A stretch of DNA of 11,803 bases from Nitriliruptoraceae bacterium (GCA_007131525.1 SLQK01000231.1:1-11803), one strand, 5' to 3'; positions 1 to 6,817 are shown, counted from the stretch's first letter. Numbers and translations are program-made. Notes: generated by a model not told the origin, from the sequence alone.

Positions 1-819
1 ACCCACGCGATCGTCCCCCACAACGCCCAGCAGCACGACACCTACTACGTGGTCGCCCACTTCCACTACGTGCTGTTCGGCGGGGCCCTGTTCGGCCTGA
101 TCGCCGGGATCTACTACTGGTTCCCCAAGGTCACCGGCAAGCTGATGAGCGAGAAGCTCGGCAAGCTGCACTTCTGGACCTGGCTGCTCGGCTTCAACCT
201 CACCTTCGGCCCGATGCACCTGTCGGGGCTGCTCGGCCAGCCGCGCCGCACTGCGGTGCTGCCAGGCGAGCTCGGCACGACGGTGGAGCTGTACAACCTG
301 TTGTCCTCGCTCGGCTTCGTGGTGCTGTTCGGCTCCGCGCTGGTCTTCCTCTACAACCTGATCCACTCCATCCGCAGCGGCGAGGCGTCGGGCGACGACC
401 CGTGGGACGCCCGCACCCTCGAGTGGATCACGCCGTCGCCGACGCCCTACGAGAACTTCCTGGCGATCCCGACCATCACCCACCGCGACGAGTTCTGGCA
501 CCGCAAGTACGCCGAGGACGAGGCGGGTCGGGCGATCCCCGTGCCGGCGGGGGCCTCGGAGGACCACGACGCCTCGGCGGAGCACGACGAGCACATCCAC
601 ATGCCCGACCCCTCCTACTGGCCGATCATCCAGACCCTCGGCTTCTTCCCGGTCGGGTACGGGCTGGTCTTCGGCAACCTGTGGCTGATCGGCATCGGGT
701 TCCTGTGGCTGGTCATCGGGATGTACGGCTGGATCATCGAACCGCTCGCGGAGGGCGACGACGACGAGCCGGAGGATGCCGTGACCCCCACGGCGACCAG
801 CACGGCCGCAGCCCACTGA
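1..819 (+). CDS. ctaD: Cytochrome c oxidase subunit I, C-terminal part (5' end outside window)
   Basis: This is the catalytic heme-copper subunit of the aa3/caa3-type terminal oxidase in the cytoplasmic membrane. The reading frame is open from base 1, and the visible part is 272 residues. Residues 12-24 read HDTYYVVAHFHYV: H12-D13 match the Mg-site pair, H20 the heme a3 ligand and H22 the low-spin heme a ligand. R82-R83 (GQPRRTAV) match the heme-propionate arginines, 60 residues after H22 as in the mitochondrial enzyme. After the core helices comes a His/Asp/Glu-rich linker. From about residue 201 (HIHMPDPSYWP) follow two further hydrophobic helices and an acidic tail. Such a two-helix tail is known from caa3-type subunit I proteins of Bacillus and others, where it corresponds to the first two helices of subunit III; the short CtaE downstream fits. 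The gene heads the ctaD-ctaE-ctaF run; ctaC is expected upstream but not visible. Confidence 0.97.
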   Translation, partial: THAIVPHNAQQHDTYYVVAHFHYVLFGGALFGLIAGIYYWFPKVTGKLMSEKLGKLHFWTWLLGFNLTFGPMHLSGLLGQPRRTAVLPGELGTTVELYNLLSSLGFVVLFGSALVFLYNLIHSIRSGEASGDDPWDARTLEWITPSPTPYENFLAIPTITHRDEFWHRKYAEDEAGRAIPVPAGASEDHDASAEHDEHIHMPDPSYWPIIQTLGFFPVGYGLVFGNLWLIGIGFLWLVIGMYGWIIEPLAEGDDDEPEDAVTPTATSTAAAH

Positions 820-886
820 CCGCAACGAACCAGCCCTTCGGGGTCGGCGCCCAGGTGCGGGCGTGGCAGACGAGGAGACGAGCCTG

Positions 887-1480
887 ATGGCGACCGACGT
901 AGCGACGACGTCGCTCAACCTCGATCATCGCAAGCTGGCGATGTGGACCTTCCTGGGGTCGGAGTTCCTGCTGTTCGGGGCGCTGGTGGCGTCCTACCTG
1001 CTCTACCTCGATACCACCGCCGGTGGTCCCGGGGTGGAGATCTACGACATCCCCTTCACCTCGATCAGCTCCTTCGTGCTGCTGATGAGCTCGCTGACGA
1101 TGGTGCTTGCCCACCACGCCCACACCAAGGGTGATATGCGGCGCATGCGGCTGTGGATCCTGGCGACGGTCGGGCAGGGCGCGGTCTTCCTCGGCGGGCA
1201 GGTGTTCGAGTTCAACGTGTTCGTCCGCGAGGGGCTCACACTCGGGACCTCACCCTTCTCCTCCGCGTTCTACGTCACCACCGGCTTCCACGGGCTGCAC
1301 GTCTTCGTCGGGATCCTGCTGCTGTCCAGCCTCTACGTGCTGTCACTGACCGGCAAGGTCAAGCCCTCCCAGCACGTCAAGACCGAGATCATCGGCCTGT
1401 ACTGGCACTTCGTCGACATCGTCTGGGTCATCATCTTCACCGTCGTCTACCTGATCCCGGAGATCGCCGCCCTCGACTGA
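887..1480 (+). CDS. ctaE: Cytochrome c oxidase subunit III
   Basis: Membrane subunit III of the heme-copper oxidase, which stabilises subunit I and lines the oxygen and proton paths. The protein is 197 residues with about five membrane helices, the short form lacking the first two of the seven helices in mitochondrial COX3. Diagnostic motifs are GSEFLLFGAL (residues 24-33, conserved Glu at 26), GFHGLHVFVG (133-142) and YWHFVDIVW (172-180). I chose ATG 887 because AGGAG at 873-877 sits 9 bases upstream. An in-frame GTG at 863 would add eight residues but has no comparable ribosome-binding site. The gene lies 67 bases after ctaD and is surely co-transcribed with it. The family assignment is firm. 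Confidence 0.96.
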   Translation: MATDVATTSLNLDHRKLAMWTFLGSEFLLFGALVASYLLYLDTTAGGPGVEIYDIPFTSISSFVLLMSSLTMVLAHHAHTKGDMRRMRLWILATVGQGAVFLGGQVFEFNVFVREGLTLGTSPFSSAFYVTTGFHGLHVFVGILLLSSLYVLSLTGKVKPSQHVKTEIIGLYWHFVDIVWVIIFTVVYLIPEIAALD

Positions 1481-1529
1481 GCACCGTCGACGACGGGCGA
1501 CCGTTCGCTCCCCGCGGAGGAGACCGAGC

Positions 1530-1856
1530 ATGACCAGCACCGACGCTCCGGACCAGACCGGGTCCACGGGCCACGCGCACCCGACGCCGAAGCAGTACGT
1601 CAACATCGCGATCGTGCTCGCGATCCTGACGGCGCTGGAGGTCTCGACCTACTTCCTCGACTTCGGCGTGATCGCGATCCCGCTGCTCGTCGTGCTGATG
1701 GTCGTGAAGTTCCTGTACGTCGCCGGATGGTTCATGCACCTGAAGTTCGACTCGCCCATCTACAGCCGGTTGATGTACACGGGTCTGGCCTTCGCTCTCG
1801 TGCTGTACGCGATCATGGCCATCGTGACGCTGTTCGACCACGCTCCGATGATCTGA
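1530..1856 (+). CDS. ctaF: Cytochrome c oxidase subunit IV, prokaryotic COX4 family
   Basis: A small 108-residue membrane subunit of caa3/aa3-type oxidases, thought to help assembly or stability. A short hydrophilic N-terminus (residues 1-21) is followed by three predicted helices at about 22-44, 48-68 and 80-102. The motif WFMHLKFD (67-74) between helices 2 and 3 is the hallmark of the prokaryotic subunit IV family (COX4_pro). The start ATG is preceded by GGAGGAGA at 1516-1523, a strong Shine-Dalgarno sequence. It lies 49 bases after ctaE, the usual order in this operon. The symbol ctaF follows Bacillus usage; other genomes call it coxD or simply subunit IV. Confidence 0.92.
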   Translation: MTSTDAPDQTGSTGHAHPTPKQYVNIAIVLAILTALEVSTYFLDFGVIAIPLLVVLMVVKFLYVAGWFMHLKFDSPIYSRLMYTGLAFALVLYAIMAIVTLFDHAPMI

Positions 1857-1872
1857 CGGAGCCGACCAACCT

Positions 1873-1893
1873 GCCCGTGCGCACCGCGCGGGC
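1873..1893 (+). other. RNA hairpin between ctaF and the cupredoxin gene
   Basis: Bases 1873-1881 (GCCCGTGCG) can pair with 1885-1893 (CGCGCGGGC) through a 3-base loop. This gives nine pairs, one of them U-G. No T-run follows, so it is not a classic intrinsic terminator. It sits in the 61-base gap between ctaF and the next gene and could tune mRNA stability or read-through, or be chance in GC-rich DNA. Confidence 0.3.
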
Positions 1894-1917
1894 CGACCTT
1901 CCTCGAGTGGGGCGGAC

Positions 1918-2622
1918 GTGAACGACGACTTCCGAAGCCGCGTGATCATGCCGATCGTGCTGCCGATCGCCGTGCTGGTCGCCATCGGCGGCTTCGTCGG
2001 CAGCGTGGCGGCGATCCTGCTGTTCAACACCAAGTCGGGCGCGCTCATGCTCGCCGCGGTGGCGGCGGCTGGGATCCTGTTCACGGTCAGCCTGGCCTCC
2101 AGCCAGGACAAGCTCGATGCGCCCCGACGCGGGGTCGTCGTCTTCGCCGCGATCCTGCCGCTGCTCGTCGGTGCCCTGCTGTCGGCCGGGGTGATCGGTG
2201 ACATCGATGACGAGGACCGCATGGTCAACGTCCAGCCGCTGTTCACGATCCCCGAGGCCGCGCCCGTCATCGGCGCTGTGGACTCCCAGGACTTCTGCCT
2301 GTACGACGAGGCCGGCACCTGCGTCACGACCGACACCTGGGAGGTCGTCCCGGATCCCGACGAGGAGATGCTCTCCTTCGTGTTCCAGAACGACGAGGCG
2401 GGCGTGCCCCACAACGTCGTCATCACCTCGATCGAGGGCACCGTCGACGATCCCGGCATCGGTGACGAGGAGTTCGCCGACTCCGTCCTCATCACGGGCG
2501 TCGCCACGGACTACTACGTCTCGGAGGAGTTCACCTGGGACGACCTGCCCGAGGACTGGTACTTCTACTGCGCCGTCCACCCGAACATGAACGGGGTCGG
2601 CACGGTCGTCGACGACGCCTGA
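1918..2622 (+). CDS. Membrane-anchored cupredoxin (type-1 copper) protein
   Basis: Predicted 234-residue blue-copper protein tethered to the membrane, probably an electron carrier or copper-handling accessory for the adjacent oxidase (role inferred). Three hydrophobic segments lie at about residues 9-36, 41-60 and 72-94, followed by an acidic extracytoplasmic domain. A complete type-1 copper ligand set is visible: H165 (VPHNV), C218, H221 and M224 in YCAVHPNM. The C-x2-H-x2-M spacing is like that of amicyanin. C127 and C135 may form a disulfide. The start is GTG 1918, with only a weak GTGGGGCGG upstream; ATG 1948 is the alternative and would remove ten residues. It lies 61 bases after ctaF on the same strand, so it probably belongs to the oxidase operon. 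Cupredoxin fold: confident. Partner: unknown. Confidence 0.85.
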   Translation: MNDDFRSRVIMPIVLPIAVLVAIGGFVGSVAAILLFNTKSGALMLAAVAAAGILFTVSLASSQDKLDAPRRGVVVFAAILPLLVGALLSAGVIGDIDDEDRMVNVQPLFTIPEAAPVIGAVDSQDFCLYDEAGTCVTTDTWEVVPDPDEEMLSFVFQNDEAGVPHNVVITSIEGTVDDPGIGDEEFADSVLITGVATDYYVSEEFTWDDLPEDWYFYCAVHPNMNGVGTVVDDA

Positions 2623-2629
2623 GCCCGCG

Positions 2630-3451
2630 TCACTCCTCGTCGCCGGCGGCCGCGGTCTCGTAGGCCTCGAGGTGCTCCTGGTAGGCCGCCGGCAGTCCTG
2701 TGGTCGGGGCCTCGCCGGTCAGCTGCGGCAGCAGCGCTGCGGCGACGTCCGCGCCGATCGCGGCGTGGGCCTCGGCCGGCCAGTGGATGCCGTCGTCGTT
2801 CAGCGCCTCGAGGTGGTCGACCACCCGTGACCACACCGGCACGGCCGCGAACCCGTGCGCCCGGGCCTGGGCGAGCTGGCGCACCTCGGCGCGCGCGTGG
2901 CCGGGGTGCCGGTGGCCGTAGTAGGCGCTGCGGTGGCTGGTGGGCCCCAGCGCCGCGCCGGCTGCCCGCCCCCACGTGATGCTGCGGACCTGGTCGAGGA
3001 GCTCGCCGTAGAGGCGGTGGAACTCCCGGGGTGGCGTCCGCGCGCCCCGTCCCCGCCGGAGCGTGACCACCAGCGGATACGCCCGGTGCAGGCCCGTGCG
3101 GACCCGTCGCCGGAGCCCCGCCGGTCGCAGGTAGGGGACCACGGCCTGCACCGAGGGCGGCACCCCGGCCGGAGCGTGGTCGAAGCTGCCGACCCCGACC
3201 ACCACCGCGTCGGCGTGGGCCAGGAGGTCGAACTGGACGTGGCGGTCCTTGGTCGCCGCCCGCAGCGCCTCGCGGACGGTGGCCCCGGGCTGGGCGACGA
3301 CGGTGACCTCGACGTCCCTGCCGAGCCGGTCCGCCAGATGGCGTGCCGCGACGTTGGGATAGAGGTGAGGTGCGTCGGGCAGCTGGGGACCGCTGGCGTC
3401 GGTGAAGGCGGTGGAGTCACCGAGCACCAGCAGCGACAGCGGGGTGGTCAT
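2630..3451 (-). CDS. SGNH-fold hydrolase/acyltransferase, OctT-like
   Basis: A 273-residue cytoplasmic protein of the SGNH/GDSL family with no signal peptide or membrane helix. Block I is LGDSTAF with the nucleophile at S13. Block II Gly is G56 (AQPGATV). The block III position reads GVGSFDH (86-92), without the usual Asn. The catalytic pair is D220-x2-H223 in DGIHW. From memory, the overall pattern (YPNVAARHLA near the start, a TKD segment, VPYLRPAGLRRRVR, DGIHWPAEAHAAIG near the end) resembles mycobacterial OctT (Rv2418c type), which octanoylates diglucosylglycerate in methylglucose lipopolysaccharide synthesis. That substrate is not proven here, and no gpgS- or gpgP-like gene is in view. 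I chose ATG 3451, with GAGGCGGC just upstream; the frame is open further upstream but with Arg/Pro-rich, shadow-like sequence. It lies 19 bases after ctaA and ends 7 bases from the convergent cupredoxin stop. Confidence 0.8.
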   Translation of the reverse strand: MTTPLSLLVLGDSTAFTDASGPQLPDAPHLYPNVAARHLADRLGRDVEVTVVAQPGATVREALRAATKDRHVQFDLLAHADAVVVGVGSFDHAPAGVPPSVQAVVPYLRPAGLRRRVRTGLHRAYPLVVTLRRGRGARTPPREFHRLYGELLDQVRSITWGRAAGAALGPTSHRSAYYGHRHPGHARAEVRQLAQARAHGFAAVPVWSRVVDHLEALNDDGIHWPAEAHAAIGADVAAALLPQLTGEAPTTGLPAAYQEHLEAYETAAAGDEE

Positions 3452-3470
3452 GCCGCCTCGGCCGCGCCGG

Positions 3471-4487
3471 TCACGGGGAGGGGGCCGGGGTGGTGCCCGG
3501 CGGCGGGTGGGCGAGACCCGCCTCCTGGCGGTCCTCGAAGCGGTGTCGGCCCTCTTCGAGGGTCGGGGCACCGGTGCCGAGCAGCGAGCGGTGATCCCGA
3601 GCCCGGGCCCAGGCGAGCACCGCCACGGTCCACATCAGCGTGGCCCCGACGATGTGCAGGGACACCAGGGTCGGGGGCACGCCCAGCCAGTACTGGAGGT
3701 AGCCGATGCCGCCCTGGGCGAGCTGGACGACGAGCAGCAGCCGCAGCGTCCGGCGGAAGCGTGGCGGACCGGAGCGCCAGGTCACGGCCACCGTGGCCAC
3801 GGTCAGGCCCACCAGCAGCCACACGGCGTCGGCGTGGGCGATCGCCATCACCCGCAGGTTGAAACCGAACCGCGGGGCGTTGATGTCGCCGCCGTGGGGC
3901 CCGGTGCCGGTCACCAGGGTCCCGAGGAACAGCACGACCATCGCGACCACCAGGATCGCGGTCATCGCGTGCTGGACGCCGCGGACGGCCGGTGGCTCAC
4001 CGTCGGGCTCCCGGACCAGCTCGTAGATGCCTGCGGCGGCGGCGATGAGGACCATCGAGGCGAGGAAGTGCCCGGCGACGGTCACCGGTGACAGACCGGT
4101 CAGCACGGTGACACCGCCGAGCACGATCTGCCCGACGACCCCGAGGGGCAGGACCAGCGCCAGTCGCCGGACGATCGCGGCGTGGGGGCCGGTGCGCCGG
4201 ACCATCCACCACACGAGCACCGCGGTCAGCAGCACAGGGAAGCTGAGCAGCCGGTTGCCGAACTCGACGTAGGCCTGCCAGACCTCGTGCCCCCCGCCAC
4301 CGGCGATGGGCGTGATGTTCGTGCCGTCGCAGGTGGGCCAGTCCGTGCAGCCCAGCCCCGATCCCGTGACCCGGACCAGACCGCCGGTGAACACGATGAC
4401 GATGTTGGCGATCAGCGCCGCGAGCGCCGCACCCCGCAGGTGGCGGCGGGAGGGCGATCGGAGCGCGGCGGGCAGCAGCGAGGTCAT
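3471..4487 (-). CDS. ctaA: Heme A synthase (CtaA/Cox15 family)
   Basis: Integral membrane enzyme that oxidises the C8 methyl group of heme O to a formyl group, giving heme A for the cytochrome oxidase encoded nearby. The 338-residue protein has eight predicted helices in two four-helix halves. The first extracytoplasmic loop holds GSGLGCTDWPTC with C47 and C53, the conserved cysteine pair. Candidate heme ligands are H140 (VAGHFLAS), H218 (IAHAD) and H278 (SLHIVG). E75 in VEFGNRLLSF matches the essential Glu, but the residue three further on is N78 where the B. subtilis enzyme has His60. I start at ATG 4487, close to the first helix; the longer open frame to 4592 overlaps the divergent gene. 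The SGNH gene follows 19 bases downstream on the same strand, so the two are probably co-transcribed. A Pro-rich tail ends the protein. Confidence 0.94.
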   Translation of the reverse strand: MTSLLPAALRSPSRRHLRGAALAALIANIVIVFTGGLVRVTGSGLGCTDWPTCDGTNITPIAGGGGHEVWQAYVEFGNRLLSFPVLLTAVLVWWMVRRTGPHAAIVRRLALVLPLGVVGQIVLGGVTVLTGLSPVTVAGHFLASMVLIAAAAGIYELVREPDGEPPAVRGVQHAMTAILVVAMVVLFLGTLVTGTGPHGGDINAPRFGFNLRVMAIAHADAVWLLVGLTVATVAVTWRSGPPRFRRTLRLLLVVQLAQGGIGYLQYWLGVPPTLVSLHIVGATLMWTVAVLAWARARDHRSLLGTGAPTLEEGRHRFEDRQEAGLAHPPPGTTPAPSP

Positions 4488-4564
4488 GGGCGCAGCGTAC
4501 CGAGGGGCCGGGAACAGCCGGTCCCCGGGTACCCTCGCGGTCCCCGATCCCAAGGGCTGTCCGC
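4488..4564. promoter_or_regulatory. Divergent control region between ctaA and the small membrane protein gene
   Basis: These 77 bases separate the ctaA start (minus strand) from the next plus-strand start and must hold at least the ctaA promoter. An imperfect 14-base palindrome, GGTCCCCGGGTACC at 4520-4533 with a CCCGGG core, lies near the middle and could be an operator for both directions. TACCCT at 4530-4535 is a weak -10-like match for the plus strand. AAGGG at 4552-4556 is the Shine-Dalgarno sequence of the plus-strand gene. Promoter positions are guesses; only the divergent layout and the palindrome are seen directly. Confidence 0.35.
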
Positions 4565-4930
4565 GTGCTCCGTCCGCCTGCTGCCGGCTCACAGCTCTCC
4601 CTCGCGGCGCGTGTCCACCACCGGCGCGGTCTGCTGCTCCTCGGGCTCGGCGGCTTCCAGCTGTGGCTGTGGGGGACGCGGGTCGTCAACCTCCTCGGTG
4701 CGGCCGACAGCTTCTCCACGGCGTTCGTCGCCGTGCACCTGGTGCTCTACATCGCCGCGATCGGTGCCGGCGTGCTGCTCGTGGTGCTGGGCTGGCGGCT
4801 GCTCCGGGAGTCAGCGCAGGCGGGCCACGGGGTCTCGCCCCCTGTCACCGCCGCGAGCGGCTCGGGGCGCGGCGATGGCGTGGCCGAGACCGGGTCAACA
4901 GCTCCGGTTGGTCGGGACGTCTCGCCGTGA
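4565..4930 (+). CDS. Small two-helix membrane protein of unknown function, upstream of ctaB
   Basis: A 121-residue protein I cannot assign to a named family. It has a basic N-terminus (about residues 1-21), a hydrophobic segment rich in Gly, Leu and Trp at about 22-44 (GGFQLWLWGTRVV), a short loop, a second helix at about 50-80 ending in GWRLLRE, and a hydrophilic Gly/Ser/Pro-rich tail. The positive residues suggest both ends are cytoplasmic. The start is GTG 4565 with AAGGG 8 bases upstream. Its TGA stop overlaps the GTG of ctaB in a GTGA quartet (4927-4930), so translation is probably coupled. Third-position G/C bias and two clear helices argue for a real gene. Position between the two heme A synthesis genes suggests an oxidase-biogenesis role, which is inference only. 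Confidence 0.72.
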   Translation: MLRPPAAGSQLSLAARVHHRRGLLLLGLGGFQLWLWGTRVVNLLGAADSFSTAFVAVHLVLYIAAIGAGVLLVVLGWRLLRESAQAGHGVSPPVTAASGSGRGDGVAETGSTAPVGRDVSP

Positions 4931-5946
4931 GCGGACGCGAGGATCACGAGCTCGGTGGGGGCCCGGAGCCGCGCAGCGTGCCGGTCGCGGGCAGCGCGCT
5001 GGAGGCCTCGCCGACGATCGGGCGTCCGGACGCCGTCGGGCCGATGCACACCGAGGGGCGCTACGAGGACCGCGGGGGTGCCCTGGACGTCGTCAAGCGC
5101 TACGTGCTCGTCACCAAGCCACGCATCATCGAGCTCCTGCTCGTCACCACGGTGCCGGCCATGGTGGTGGCGGAGCAGGGGTGGCCATCGACCTGGTTGG
5201 TGCTCGCCACGCTGATCGGGGGGACCCTGTCGGCGGCCAGCGCGAACGCCCTGAACAACCACCTCGACCGGGACATCGACCGGCAGATGCGCCGCACCTC
5301 GGCGCGACCGACCGCCACCGACGAGATCGCACCGATGGGGGCGCTGCTCCTGGGCCTGGTGCTCGGGGTGCTCGGGTTCGTGTGGCTGGTGGTCTTCGTC
5401 AACCCGGTGGCCGCCGCGCTGGCGACCGGCGCCATCTTGTTCTACATCTTCGTCTACACCCTCGGGTTGAAGCGGCGCAGCTCCCAGGGGGTCGTGATCG
5501 GCGGGATCGCCGGGTGCGTACCGGTGCTGACCGGTTGGGCGGCGGTGTCGGGGGGGTCGCTGGCCGACCCCCGACCCTGGCTGCTGTTCGCCATCATGCT
5601 GTGGTGGCAGCCGCCCCACTTCTGGGCGCTGGCGATGAAGTACCGCGAGGACTACGCCTCGGCCGGGTTGCCGATGCTGCCGGTCACCCACGGCAACGAG
5701 GAGACCACCCGCCAGATCCTGTTCTACAGCTACCTGCTGCTGTCGATCGTCCTGCTCTACATCGCGGGGGCCCAGGCGGGATGGCTGTTCATCGTGCCGT
5801 CGCTCGTGCTCACCGCGTTCTGGTTGGTGCTGGCCCATGAGCTCCGGCGTGCCGTCGACGTCCGCACGGCGATGCGGCTGTTCGGCTTCTCGACGCTGTG
5901 GCTGGCCCTGGTGTTCATCGCGGCGGCCGTCGACGCGGTGTTCTAG
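4927..5946 (+). CDS. ctaB: Protoheme IX farnesyltransferase (heme O synthase)
   Basis: UbiA-family membrane prenyltransferase that adds a farnesyl group to heme B to make heme O, the substrate of CtaA. The first Asp-rich motif reads NNHLDRDIDRQM (residues 110-121) followed by RRTSARP. Other family marks are YTLGLKRRSSQG (177-188), IGGIAGCVPVLTGWAAVSG (191-209), WWQPPHFWALAMKYR (226-240) and DYASAGLPMLPV (242-253). About nine helices are expected. The start is GTG 4927, overlapping the previous stop (GTGA), giving 339 residues. ATG 5044 would give a 300-residue protein nearer the usual length. I favour 4927 because bases 4927-5043 keep strong third-position G/C bias and the overlap is typical of coupling, but the Shine-Dalgarno match is weak for both. 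The extra 40 or so N-terminal residues are hydrophilic and probably disordered. Confidence 0.94.
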   Translation: MSGREDHELGGGPEPRSVPVAGSALEASPTIGRPDAVGPMHTEGRYEDRGGALDVVKRYVLVTKPRIIELLLVTTVPAMVVAEQGWPSTWLVLATLIGGTLSAASANALNNHLDRDIDRQMRRTSARPTATDEIAPMGALLLGLVLGVLGFVWLVVFVNPVAAALATGAILFYIFVYTLGLKRRSSQGVVIGGIAGCVPVLTGWAAVSGGSLADPRPWLLFAIMLWWQPPHFWALAMKYREDYASAGLPMLPVTHGNEETTRQILFYSYLLLSIVLLYIAGAQAGWLFIVPSLVLTAFWLVLAHELRRAVDVRTAMRLFGFSTLWLALVFIAAAVDAVF

Positions 5947-5996
5947 TCGCGCCAGCCTCCCTACGCTCGCGGGCAGACGTCGACGGAGGGCTGGAG

Positions 5997-6758
5997 ATGG
6001 CACGGTGCAAGGTCGGGGTGCAGCTGCACCCGCAGGCGACGACGACCGATGCGCTACGGGCGGCGGCCCGGGCCGTGGACCGGGCCGGGTTCGACTCGCT
6101 GTGGACCTGGGACCACTTCTTCCCGCTCTACGGTGACGACGACGCGGCCCACTTCGAGGGGATGACGCTGCTCACGGCCTTCGCGCTGGAGACCAGCCGT
6201 GTGCAGATCGGCAACCTCGTCACCTGCGCCTCCTACCGCAACCCCCACCTCGTCGCGGACATGGCCCGCACGATCGACCATCTCAGCGGGGGCCGGACGG
6301 TGCTGGGGATCGGTGCGGGGTGGTTCCAGCGCGATTACGACGAGTACGAGTACCCCTTCGGGACCGGTGGTGGCCGGTTGCGGGACCTGGAGGCCGACCT
6401 CTACCGCATCGGTCGGCGCCTGTCGCAGCTTCGCCCGCCCCCGGTCGGTGAGCTGCCGCTCTTGATCGGTGGCGGGGGCGAGCGTGTCACCCTGCGGCTG
6501 ACCGCAGAGCACGCCGACATGTGGAACGGCATGGGGGATCCGGAGGTGATCGCCCACAAGAACCGCGTGCTCGACGAGTGGTGCGAGCGGCTCGGACGGG
6601 ATCCGGCCGAGATCGAACGCAGCGTCCTGATCAACGACCGTCAGGCGCTGGCGCTCGACGACTACCTCGAGGCCGGGGTGCAGCACCTGATGATCGGGTG
6701 CGCCGACCCCTTCGATCTGGACCCGGCGCTGGCGCTGCTCGAGGCTGCCCGGGCCTGA
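5997..6758 (+). CDS. LLM-class (luciferase-like) oxidoreductase, probably F420-dependent
   Basis: A 253-residue soluble TIM-barrel oxidoreductase of the luciferase-like family, expected to bind coenzyme F420, or less likely FMN. Substrate unknown. Family marks are WTWDHFFPLYG (residues 36-46), RNPHLVADMARTIDHLSGGR (81-100), GIGAGWFQRDY (104-114) and LLIGGGGERVTLRL (155-168) followed by HADMWNG. It is shorter than most members because the usual stretch between the GAGW helix and the GGGGE strand is compressed to RRLSQLRPPPVGELP. This resembles a small mycobacterial-type subgroup (from memory, MSMEG_3544-like). The start is ATG 5997 with GGAGG at 5985-5989; longer upstream readings overlap ctaB. 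It lies 50 bases after ctaB and may be co-transcribed, but no functional link to heme A is evident. Confidence 0.87.
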   Translation: MARCKVGVQLHPQATTTDALRAAARAVDRAGFDSLWTWDHFFPLYGDDDAAHFEGMTLLTAFALETSRVQIGNLVTCASYRNPHLVADMARTIDHLSGGRTVLGIGAGWFQRDYDEYEYPFGTGGGRLRDLEADLYRIGRRLSQLRPPPVGELPLLIGGGGERVTLRLTAEHADMWNGMGDPEVIAHKNRVLDEWCERLGRDPAEIERSVLINDRQALALDDYLEAGVQHLMIGCADPFDLDPALALLEAARA

Positions 6759-6817
6759 CCTGCTCTGACGACGCGCGGGCCGGGGCGGGGAGTCGGGCCC
6801 GTGAGGTCGACCGGCCC

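Noticed and set aside
863..886. Earlier GTG start for ctaE
   Set aside because: It adds only eight residues and has no good ribosome-binding site, whereas ATG 887 has AGGAG at a proper distance.
1873..1893. Intrinsic terminator between ctaF and the cupredoxin gene
   Set aside because: The stem is short with a 3-base loop and no T-run; the same-strand, closely spaced genes look co-transcribed, so it is listed only as a hairpin.
1437..2507. A 356-residue minus-strand frame opposite ctaF and the cupredoxin gene
   Set aside because: It is Ser/Thr/Arg-rich with no membrane or enzymatic motif, and the opposite strand carries two well-supported genes with Shine-Dalgarno sequences or copper ligands.
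4182..5840. A 552-residue plus-strand frame crossing ctaA, the divergent region and ctaB
   Set aside because: It runs out of frame through three supported genes on both strands and shows no recognisable motifs.
4747..6003. A 418-residue minus-strand frame opposite ctaB and the small membrane protein
   Set aside because: The translation is low-complexity Arg/His/Gln/Pro-rich and covers the clear ctaB coding frame.
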